A stretch of DNA of 21,633 nucleotides from an uncultured Sediminicola sp. (GTDB lineage: Bacteria > Bacteroidota > Bacteroidia > Flavobacteriales > Flavobacteriaceae). Under the pieces are notes generated by a model that saw nothing but the letters and a program-made list of their open reading frames with translations, was not told where the DNA came from and did no database searches. Positions 15,710-21,633 of the stretch are shown here, one piece after another. Each line of letters begins with the position of its first letter. The first letter of the stretch is position 1. A program made the translations under genes and the position numbers. The stretch is from contig CALHVB010000108.1 in assembly GCA_938039345.1 (NCBI GenBank), positions 1-21,633 of the forward strand. The letters run 5' to 3'.

Positions 15710-16492
15710 ATGGCAACAAAAGCAGCAGAAACAACAGCAGAAGAAAAATTAAGAGCTTTATACGATTTGCAATTAATTGATTCTAGAGTTGATGAAATAA
15801 GAAATGTTCGTGGTGAACTACCTTTAGAAGTAGAGGACTTAGAAGATGAAGTGCTTGGTCTAAAAACAAGATTAGACAAATTAAAAACAGATTTAGAAAC
15901 CATTAATTATGAAATTGGTGGCAAAAAGAATTTAATTGATGAGTCTAAAGCATTAATTAAAAAATATACCGAGCAACAAAAAAATGTTAGAAACAGTAGA
16001 GAATTTAACTCTCTTACTAAAGAAGTTGAGTTTCAAGAATTAGAAGTTCAATTAGCTGAGAAAAACATTAAAGAATTTAAAGCTCAAATAGAACAAAAGA
16101 AAGAAGTTATCTCTAGCACTAAAGAACGCTTAAGCGAAAGAGATGCACACCTAAAGCACAAAAAAGGAGAGCTTAATGCTATATTAGCTGAAACAGAAAA
16201 AGAAGAAAAAGCTTTATTAGAAAAATCTTTAAAATTTGAAAATCAAATAGAAGAAAGATTAGTAAAGGCTTATAAGCGCATTAGAAATAATGTAAAGAAC
16301 GGTTTAGCAGTTGTTCCTATCGAAAGAGGTGCTTCTGGAGGGTCTTTCTTTACAATACCGCCACAAGTACAAGTAGAAATTGCATCTCGTAAAAAAATAA
16401 TTACAGATGAGCATAGCGGAAGAATACTTATAGACCCAGTATTAGCCGAGGAAGAACAAGAAAAAATGAAAAAAATGTTTGCTAAACTATAA
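15710..16492 (+). CDS. Coiled-coil protein of the C4 zinc-ribbon (zf-RING_7/CT398) family, zinc ligands lost
   Basis: 260 residues. About residues 10-190 are a long, highly charged antiparallel coiled coil containing the family motif NSREFNSLTKEVEFQE (95-110). The C-terminal 60 residues align by eye with the family zinc ribbon: IPPQVQVEI and SGRILIDP are conserved, but the four positions that are cysteine in relatives are Ser209, Ser212, Asp233 and Ser236, and the protein has no cysteine at all. The fold is probably kept without metal. It starts two bases after the Nif3-family gene, so the two are surely one operon. Members have been suggested to act as nucleic-acid-associated or scaffold proteins, but the function is not established. 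A strong terminator follows. Confidence 0.88.
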   Translation: MATKAAETTAEEKLRALYDLQLIDSRVDEIRNVRGELPLEVEDLEDEVLGLKTRLDKLKTDLETINYEIGGKKNLIDESKALIKKYTEQQKNVRNSREFNSLTKEVEFQELEVQLAEKNIKEFKAQIEQKKEVISSTKERLSERDAHLKHKKGELNAILAETEKEEKALLEKSLKFENQIEERLVKAYKRIRNNVKNGLAVVPIERGASGGSFFTIPPQVQVEIASRKKIITDEHSGRILIDPVLAEEEQEKMKKMFAKL

Positions 16493-16518
16493 TTAGCAAA
16501 TTACACTTAATATTTTTT

Positions 16519-16553
16519 AAAAGCCATCTAATCTAGAATTAGATGGCTTTTTT
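16519..16553 (+). terminator. Strong intrinsic terminator of the nif3 operon
   Basis: AAAAGCCATCTAAT (16519-16532) and ATTAGATGGCTTTT (16538-16551) form a perfect 14-pair stem with a five-base loop, followed by T. The left arm's A run also allows weak function on the opposite strand, but no convergent gene is present. Confidence 0.92.
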
Positions 16554-16679
16554 AGTTTCCATTGGTCTACACATAAAGATACTTTCATCTATACACAACA
16601 GACTATTCATCTACTTTTAGATTTAAATTCTTAGTTAAAATGTTAATTTAAACACTATTAACCTACTAATTTATATCTC

Positions 16680-17111
16680 ATGAAAAATTCTACTTCAACA
16701 AAAACCCTTAGTATTTTTTACATCATATTTATGAGTATATTCTCAATCGTTATTATGTATTCATTGTGTAAATATATATTTGATTACCAATCGGTAGTAT
16801 CAGAATTTAATGCATTGGGCTATCCAGAACACCTTATCCCCATATTAACATTTGGACAAGCATTAGGCTTATTTATTCTTGTTCGCAACAAAGGGCTATG
16901 GCTCCCTGAATGGGCATACACAGGTTTTTTTATCAATTTTATCTGTGCTATAGTTGCTCATTATATGAGCAAAGCTGGGAACGGTGCTGCCGCTGTATTA
17001 TGCCTTATACTATTAGGTACTATTTATATGTTAAATAAAAAGATAAAAGCAGCCGAAAAAACAACACCAGAAATAACTCCCGAGTATAACGATAATTTAT
17101 ATAGCATATAA
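16680..17111 (+). CDS. DoxX-like integral membrane protein
   Basis: 143 residues with four predicted transmembrane helices (about 10-33, 51-69, 78-95 and 101-119) and a short charged C-terminal tail. The pattern LGYPEHLIPIL after helix 1, and PEWAYTGFFINFICAIVAHY leading into helix 3, is that of the DoxX-like (DoxX_2) family. Members have been linked loosely to redox or small-molecule handling, but no reaction is established. It is preceded by 126 bases of AT-rich sequence after the terminator, in which I see no full promoter match. A large inverted repeat follows 13 bases after its stop codon. Confidence 0.75.
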   Translation: MKNSTSTKTLSIFYIIFMSIFSIVIMYSLCKYIFDYQSVVSEFNALGYPEHLIPILTFGQALGLFILVRNKGLWLPEWAYTGFFINFICAIVAHYMSKAGNGAAAVLCLILLGTIYMLNKKIKAAEKTTPEITPEYNDNLYSI

Positions 17112-17124
17112 ATACTATATTAGC

Positions 17125-17261
17125 AACTCATCATTGTTTTATAAGCCTATCTAATAAAGTCTAAAATAATGATGAGTTCACAATATTAAAAAATATAAAG
17201 TCTTATTTTTGGATTTAATTAATCATGGATTACAAAATCAAATAATTTTTAGTGAACTCAT
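17125..17261 (+). repeat. Three-arm inverted repeat between the DoxX-like and glycosyltransferase genes
   Basis: Arm 1, AACTCATCATT (17125-17135), is the exact reverse complement of arm 2, AATGATGAGTT (17168-17178). Pairing continues inward through a G-U pair and five more A-T pairs, for a stem of about 17 with an 18-base loop. Arm 3, TGAACTCAT (17253-17261), is also an exact reverse complement of part of arm 2 (ATGAGTTCA, 17172-17180) and lies 18 bases before the glycosyltransferase ATG. Arm 2 can pair with arm 1 or arm 3 but not both. No U tract follows. It could be an attenuator-like switch, a set of protein half-sites, or a terminator for the upstream gene. The rest of this 168-base gap is AT-rich with no gene. 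Confidence 0.6.
17204..17211 (+). promoter_or_regulatory. Possible -7 element of the glycosyltransferase gene
   Basis: TATTTTTG matches TAnnTTTG, but no TTTG is visible 17-21 bases upstream. If used, the leader would be about 60 bases and would include arm 3 of the repeat but not arms 1 and 2. Confidence 0.3.
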
Positions 17262-17279
17262 GGTAAACACTATAAATTA

Positions 17280-18131
17280 ATGAGATATTATATTATAATA
17301 CCTGCACATAACGAAGAGCAATATATATCGAAAACATTAGATTCGATTTTAAACCAAACATTACTTCCAAAAGAAGTCGTTATTGTTAACGACAACTCTA
17401 CCGATAGTACAGAAACTATTATAGATAGTTACATCTCTTTAAATTCAATATTTAAAAAACTAAACACATCATCTTCTAACTTACACATGCCTGGTAGTAA
17501 AGTTGTAAATGCTTTTAATAAAGGGCTAAATCTATTAGATAAAGAATATGATTTGATTGTAAAATTAGATGCAGATATTATTTTGCCCATACATTACTTT
17601 GAAAAAATAGTGACCCTGTTTCAAAATAATTCTAATACAGGTATTGTCGGCGGTTTTGCCTATGAAGAACAACCAGATGGCTCATGGGAACTTAACCATC
17701 CAATGAACAAAGACCATGTTCGTGGAGCTTTTAAAGCTTACTCTAAAAAATGTTTTAAAGCTATAGGTGGTCTTAAACCTGCTATGGGTTGGGATACCAT
17801 AGACGAACTTTTAGCACAGTATCACGGTTTTAAAATAATTACAGATAGCACTTTAAAAGTAAAACATTTACGCCCTACAGGAAACAACTACAACAAAAAA
17901 GCTCGTTTACTTCAAGGAAAAGCTATGTATACCATGAGGTATGGCTTTATTATTACCTGCATTGCTTCTCTAAAAATGGCTTGGAAACATAAAAAAGGGA
18001 AAATATTAGCAAATAACTTATCTGGCTTTAGCAACGCAAAAAAAGAAAAAACACCTTATCTAGTAACAAAAGAAGAAGGTGTTTTTATACGTAATTTACG
18101 TTGGAAAAATATAAAAGAAAAACTATTCTAA
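17280..18131 (+). CDS. Family 2 glycosyltransferase
   Basis: Transfers a sugar from a nucleotide-sugar donor, probably onto a cell-surface polysaccharide or glycolipid; donor and acceptor cannot be read from sequence. It has 283 residues with a GT-A fold: IIIPAHNEEQYISKTLDSIL at 5-24, VIVNDNSTDST at 34-44, the metal-binding LDADI (Asp97, Asp99), and the acceptor-side GWDTIDE at 170-176 as the catalytic-base region. A basic C-terminal region (about 205-283) has hydrophobic helices near 217-232 that may touch the membrane. Only one sugar-transfer gene is present, so this is not part of a visible surface-polysaccharide cluster. Its last nine bases overlap the convergent phosphatase gene. Confidence 0.9.
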   Translation: MRYYIIIPAHNEEQYISKTLDSILNQTLLPKEVVIVNDNSTDSTETIIDSYISLNSIFKKLNTSSSNLHMPGSKVVNAFNKGLNLLDKEYDLIVKLDADIILPIHYFEKIVTLFQNNSNTGIVGGFAYEEQPDGSWELNHPMNKDHVRGAFKAYSKKCFKAIGGLKPAMGWDTIDELLAQYHGFKIITDSTLKVKHLRPTGNNYNKKARLLQGKAMYTMRYGFIITCIASLKMAWKHKKGKILANNLSGFSNAKKEKTPYLVTKEEGVFIRNLRWKNIKEKLF

Positions 18132-19796
18132 TACATCCGTTATAGGCTCCCCTGTAACTCCATTTGGGAAAGCTACCCCTAACAAAGAAGCTATAGTTGG
18201 AGCTATATCTGGAATTTCTGTTCGTTCTAACGTATTTCCTTTCTTAATTCCTTTACCAAAAAATAATAACGGTACATGCGTATCGTAATACATTGGAGAC
18301 CCATGCGTAGAGCCAGTTTTATGGTAATTTATAAACCCAGGTTTTAACACAAATAAAACATCTCCTGAACGCTTTACATTATACCCATTTTGCAAAATAT
18401 AAGGAATACCATGTGTATATTGGTTTTGCCACATTTGATAAGCAGTATACACTTTATCAATTGCATCAAAATTTAATAGTTCTTGCGCTAATGTTTCTTG
18501 TATATTTTTAGGGTTTAACTCTAAATTCTGCATCAACTTATAATCTAAAAATATCTGATTATTAGAAACATTTTTAATAATATCTTCTGTTCCAAAATTA
18601 AACTTTACATATGCCTTCAACTCTTTTTTCATTTCTTCAAATGAAACATATCCAGCTGGTATTTTATTATCCATTAAATACGCAGGAACATCTATTGCCC
18701 CGTGATCAGCAGTAAGAAAAACGGTATACTCTCCCTCTCCTACCTTTTCATCTAAAGCTACTAACAAACGTTCTAAATCTTTATCTAACCTTAAGTAAGT
18801 ATCCTGAATTTCTTTAGAGTTTACACCATATTTATGTCCAACATAATCTGTACTAGAAAAACTTACTGTTAAGAAATCGGTAATTTCATCTTTCCCTAAA
18901 GCTTCATTATCAATAGCTAAAAGCGAAAAATCTACTATTAAACTATTTCCATAAGGTGTTGCTTTAAGAATATCATATTGCTCATTTGCACCCCAATAAT
19001 TAAGTATTTCATGAGGAAAAGCCGCTACTTTTTCTCCATTAAACAAACCTTCATACTCATTTACATCATCTCCACTTTCCAAATAACTACTAATTGGCTT
19101 TAATGTTGACCATGTTTTTTTATACTGATCTACTTTTCTTGATCCATTATAATCATTTACCCATTTTGGTAAATTTTCCATATAAAAAGAACTTGTTACC
19201 CAATTCCCTTCAGATTTTCCTCTAAACCAATAAGCTGCATTTGCCGTATGGCCAGCAGGTAGCACAGCACCCCTGTCCTTTATAGAAATACCTATTGTTT
19301 TCCCTTTCATTTGTGTATGTAAACGCAACTGATCTGTTATTGTAGTAACTTTCATTCTATGCGGAGACATTTGCTCTGATTCGCTAGTTGTGCCTACAGC
19401 TTTATAATTACTGTCCTCTGCACAATAAACCATCTTATCTTGTTCCTTATCATACCAATCATTAGCTATTATCCCATGCATAGAAGGTGTTGTACCTGTA
19501 TATATTGATGCATGCCCTGGACCTGTATAAGTTGGAGCATAATTAAAATGATTGTTTTTACAACTAAACCCTTCCTTTATCAAACGCTTAAAACCTCCTT
19601 CGCCATAATGGCTCCAAAATCTTGTTAAATAATCATATCGCATTTGATCCACAACAATACCTACTACCAACTTAGGAGAAACTGCTATTTCTAAAGATTC
19701 TTCTTGTTTATTATTTTTCTTTTTTTGAGCATTTATGCCTTGTAAACAAACAATTGAACACCATAATAGCAAATAAATTAATTTTCTCTTTTTCAT
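18123..19796 (-). CDS. pafA: Exported PafA-type alkaline phosphatase
   Basis: Secreted, zinc-dependent phosphate monoesterase of the alkaline phosphatase superfamily, likely releasing phosphate from phosphoesters in the periplasm or outside. It has 557 residues. A signal peptide covers about 1-23 (LLLWCSIVCLQGINA). Compared from memory with the characterised Elizabethkingia PafA, all catalytic positions are present: metal ligand Asp50 (VVDQMRYD), nucleophile Thr91 (TYTGPGHAS), Asn112, the Lys173/Arg175 pair (IKDRGA), Asp317 and His321 (STDYVGHKYG), Asp364-His365 (TADHGA) and His498 (STHGSP). The spacing between these matches closely. It is monocistronic and overlaps the glycosyltransferase gene tail to tail by nine bases. 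Phosphate-responsive control is plausible, but I saw no Pho box. Confidence 0.95.
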   Translation of the reverse strand: MKKRKLIYLLLWCSIVCLQGINAQKKKNNKQEESLEIAVSPKLVVGIVVDQMRYDYLTRFWSHYGEGGFKRLIKEGFSCKNNHFNYAPTYTGPGHASIYTGTTPSMHGIIANDWYDKEQDKMVYCAEDSNYKAVGTTSESEQMSPHRMKVTTITDQLRLHTQMKGKTIGISIKDRGAVLPAGHTANAAYWFRGKSEGNWVTSSFYMENLPKWVNDYNGSRKVDQYKKTWSTLKPISSYLESGDDVNEYEGLFNGEKVAAFPHEILNYWGANEQYDILKATPYGNSLIVDFSLLAIDNEALGKDEITDFLTVSFSSTDYVGHKYGVNSKEIQDTYLRLDKDLERLLVALDEKVGEGEYTVFLTADHGAIDVPAYLMDNKIPAGYVSFEEMKKELKAYVKFNFGTEDIIKNVSNNQIFLDYKLMQNLELNPKNIQETLAQELLNFDAIDKVYTAYQMWQNQYTHGIPYILQNGYNVKRSGDVLFVLKPGFINYHKTGSTHGSPMYYDTHVPLLFFGKGIKKGNTLERTEIPDIAPTIASLLGVAFPNGVTGEPITDVLE

Positions 19797-19908
19797 ACAT
19801 ATTTTCTTAACAAAGTAAATTTAAAGAATTAAAATTTTAAAACATTAAATGCAGGTTAAATGAAACCTAATATTATTATTTTTACATTAAGAAGTATATC
19901 TTTATGCT

Positions 19909-20646
19909 ATGAATTACTTATCTGCTATTGGAAGCTATTGTATAATGGTTTGGGAGGTTTTTAAAAAACCAACAAAATGGAGAATCATGAAATCATTAAT
20001 ACTCAAAGAAATAGATGAGTTAATATTTGGTTCTTTAGGTATTATTATTTTTATATCATTTTTTATAGGCGGAGTAGTTGCCATACAAACAGCCTTAAAT
20101 ATTACAAATCCTATTATACCTAGAACACTTATAGGTTTTGCTACCAGACAATCTGTAATATTAGAATTTGCCCCAACCTTTACATCTATAATAATGGCAG
20201 GAAAAGTTGGGTCTTACATAACATCGAGCATTGGTACCATGAGAGTTACGGAACAGATTGATGCCTTAGAAGTTATGGGTGTTAATTCTCTAAACTATCT
20301 TGTTTTTCCAAAAATAGTAGCGCTATTATTGTATCCTTTTGCCATAGCTATTGCCATGTATGTTGGTATTTTAGGAGGATGGATTGCTGGAGTTTTTGGA
20401 GGTTTTAGCACAAGTGCTGATTTTACACAAGGCCTACAAATGGAATTTATTCCTTTTCATATTACTTATTCTTTTATAAAAACCTTATTATTCTCATTTA
20501 TTATAGCAACAATACCCTCTTTTCATGGTTATTATATGAAAGGTGGTGCTTTAGAGGTTGGAAAAGCAAGTACAACTTCTTTTGTATGGACTAGTGTGGT
20601 TATTATTATAACTAATTATATTTTAACACAATTACTACTTGGCTAA
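19909..20646 (+). CDS. mlaE: MlaE-type ABC transporter permease (phospholipid transport)
   Basis: Inner-membrane permease of the Mla/MCE lipid transport systems, which move phospholipids between inner and outer membranes. It has 245 residues. An N-terminal interfacial helix (about 1-30) is followed by some five transmembrane helices (near 38-62, 78-96, 128-152, 186-203 and 222-243). The family signature region is FAPTFTSIIMAGKVGSYITSSIGTMRVTEQIDALEVMGVN at about 88-127, the coupling segment that contacts the ATPase. A partial -7-like TATCTTTA lies about 12 bases before the ATG. The ATPase gene follows with a TAATG overlap. No substrate-binding MCE (MlaD) gene is in the window. Confidence 0.93.
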   Translation: MNYLSAIGSYCIMVWEVFKKPTKWRIMKSLILKEIDELIFGSLGIIIFISFFIGGVVAIQTALNITNPIIPRTLIGFATRQSVILEFAPTFTSIIMAGKVGSYITSSIGTMRVTEQIDALEVMGVNSLNYLVFPKIVALLLYPFAIAIAMYVGILGGWIAGVFGGFSTSADFTQGLQMEFIPFHITYSFIKTLLFSFIIATIPSFHGYYMKGGALEVGKASTTSFVWTSVVIIITNYILTQLLLG

Positions 20647-21413
20647 TGATAAAAGTAAATAATATAGAAAAATCTTTTGGTGATGCTCATATCTTAAAGG
20701 GATTTAGCACATGTTTTGACAAAGGAAAAACCAATTTAATAATTGGACAAAGTGGATCAGGAAAAACAGTATTTCTAAAATGTTTATTAGGATTATTTTC
20801 TCCTGAAAAAGGGAGTATTTCTTATGATGGAAAAACCTATGCTAACCTTTCTGGAGATGAACAAAGAGATTTAAGACAAGAAATGGGAATGGTGTTTCAA
20901 GGCAGCGCTCTTTTCGATTCTATGACGGTTGCTGGTAATGTTATGTTTCCGTTAGAAATGTTTACAAAACAGAATAAATCTGAAATGCAAGACAGAGTGG
21001 ACACTGTTCTTAAAAGGGTTAATTTAATTGATGCCCACCATAAATATCCTTCAGAAATATCTGGCGGTATGCAAAAAAGAGTTGCTATAGCCAGAGCTAT
21101 TGTAATGAATCCAAAATATTTATTTTGCGATGAACCCAACTCTGGATTAGACCCTAAAACCGCTATTATAATTGATAATCTTATACAAGAAATTACTAAA
21201 GAATACGATATAACCACCGTTATTAACACTCATGATATGAACTCTGTAATGGAAATAGGCGAAAAAATTCTGTTTCTAAAAAACGGGTTAAAAGAATGGG
21301 AAGGCACCAACAAAGAGATATTTAAAACAGATAATGCTGCGGTAACAGATTTTGTTTATTCCTCCGAATTATTTAAAAAAGTGCGTCAAATGTATATCGA
21401 AGAGAGAAATTAG
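20646..21413 (+). CDS. mlaF: MlaF-type ABC transporter ATP-binding protein
   Basis: Cytoplasmic ATPase that powers the preceding permease. It has 255 residues. Walker A GQSGSGKT is at 34-41, the Q loop in MVFQGSALFDSMTV near 82-94, the signature SGGMQKR at 139-145, and Walker B YLFCDEP with Asp162 and Glu163. The D loop is SGLDP and the switch His196 lies in INTHDM. SGGMQKR with Met in place of the usual Gln, and GSALFDSMTV, are typical of MlaF rather than of nutrient importers. The ATG overlaps the permease stop by one base, so translation is coupled. It converges on a minus-strand gene 28 bases downstream, with no hairpin seen between them. Confidence 0.94.
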   Translation: MIKVNNIEKSFGDAHILKGFSTCFDKGKTNLIIGQSGSGKTVFLKCLLGLFSPEKGSISYDGKTYANLSGDEQRDLRQEMGMVFQGSALFDSMTVAGNVMFPLEMFTKQNKSEMQDRVDTVLKRVNLIDAHHKYPSEISGGMQKRVAIARAIVMNPKYLFCDEPNSGLDPKTAIIIDNLIQEITKEYDITTVINTHDMNSVMEIGEKILFLKNGLKEWEGTNKEIFKTDNAAVTDFVYSSELFKKVRQMYIEERN

Positions 21414-21441
21414 TAATACGATAATTTTAGCAAAACATATC

Positions 21442-21633
21442 TTATTCAACAATTTCCCTCACCTTAATTTTTGTATCTTTTAAACGTATCTTAAGCCAAT
21501 CATTAAGTTTTTTATTCGCTATTACTTTATCCTTATTTTTAATTTCTTTCTTCCAAGCCACTTCAAAAACAGGAATAGTATCTAACTTATTAAAATCTGT
21601 CTTTATTAAATAAGAAAAGCCTAAGGAAGATAA
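21442..21633 (-). CDS. C-terminal 63 residues of an unrecognised protein (partial)
   Basis: Reading the minus strand from the window edge gives an open frame ending at TAA (21442-21444). The N-terminal part lies outside the window. The visible tail has IPVFEVAWKKEIKNKDKV and KLNDWLKIRLKDTKIKV, a strand-plus-helix pattern rich in lysine, without signal or transmembrane segments. Codon use and composition match the neighbours and the other frames are less convincing, so it is probably a real gene. By loose resemblance it could be the C-terminal extension of a DUF389/TIGR00341 membrane protein, but this is a weak guess. It converges on mlaF. Confidence 0.65.
   Translation of the reverse strand, partial: LSSLGFSYLIKTDFNKLDTIPVFEVAWKKEIKNKDKVIANKKLNDWLKIRLKDTKIKVREIVE

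Noticed and set aside
17125..17178. Arm 1-arm 2 hairpin as a transposon-derived MITE
   Set aside because: No flanking target-site duplication, and a second copy is not present in the window; it cannot be judged without the genome.
20897..21229. Minus-strand 110-residue open frame
   Set aside because: Lies wholly inside mlaF and has no recognisable features.
1..21633. Mobile elements, CRISPR arrays, tRNA or rRNA genes, defence systems
   Set aside because: No transposase, integrase, direct-repeat array, cloverleaf or known defence domain was seen; gene content and base composition look uniform throughout.

Overview
The window looks like a core chromosomal segment of a marine-type Flavobacteriaceae (Bacteroidota). 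Base composition is strongly AT-rich by eye. There are no Shine-Dalgarno-like leaders. Several upstream regions carry the Bacteroidota promoter pattern (TTTG, about 19 nt, TAnnTTTG). The protein set is also typical of flavobacteria: PafA-type phosphatase, RskA-like anti-sigma factor, signal-peptide/repeat-containing hybrid histidine kinase, DUF1573 protein and Nif3 plus coiled-coil protein. I see no prophage, insertion sequence, CRISPR array, tRNA or rRNA.

Layout. 1-2543 (minus) is most of valS, lacking only its last codons at the window edge. It diverges from a small secreted DUF1573 protein (2741-3130). A shared hairpin terminator separates that gene from a convergent secreted aspartyl protease with a PDZ domain (3189-4520, minus). 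4671-6880 holds a class I aminotransferase and murB, overlapping by one base. 7078-8429 is an ECF sigma factor and its membrane anti-sigma factor. 8500-10297 holds a 66-residue four-cysteine membrane protein, a second ECF sigma factor with no evident classical anti-sigma factor, and lipA. 10349-13572 is a GAPDH gene overlapping a hybrid sensor kinase. The kinase meets lpxK (13553-14563, minus) tail to tail. lpxK diverges, through overlapping promoters, from a Nif3-family gene and a coiled-coil gene (14613-16492), which end at a strong terminator. 16680-18131 carries a DoxX-like membrane protein and a family 2 glycosyltransferase, with a three-arm repeat between them. 18123-19796 (minus) is a PafA-type phosphatase. 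19909-21413 is an MlaE/MlaF-type lipid transporter pair. The edge holds the C-terminus of an unrecognised minus-strand gene.

Functionally, most of the window is cell-envelope work (murB, lpxK, the Mla-like ABC pair, glycosyltransferase, secreted hydrolases) and central metabolism or translation (valS, aminotransferase, lipA, gap). Three signalling modules are inserted among these: two ECF sigma factors and one hybrid kinase.

I found no unmistakable new defence or mobile system. The points most worth following are the Cys4 micro-membrane protein beside an orphan sigma factor, a C4 zinc-ribbon family protein with all four ligand cysteines replaced, the competing inverted repeats before the glycosyltransferase, and the overlapping divergent lpxK/nif3 promoters. 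Start codons at TTG or GTG were chosen for four genes. Promoter calls were made by eye from the Bacteroidota consensus and have not been tested.
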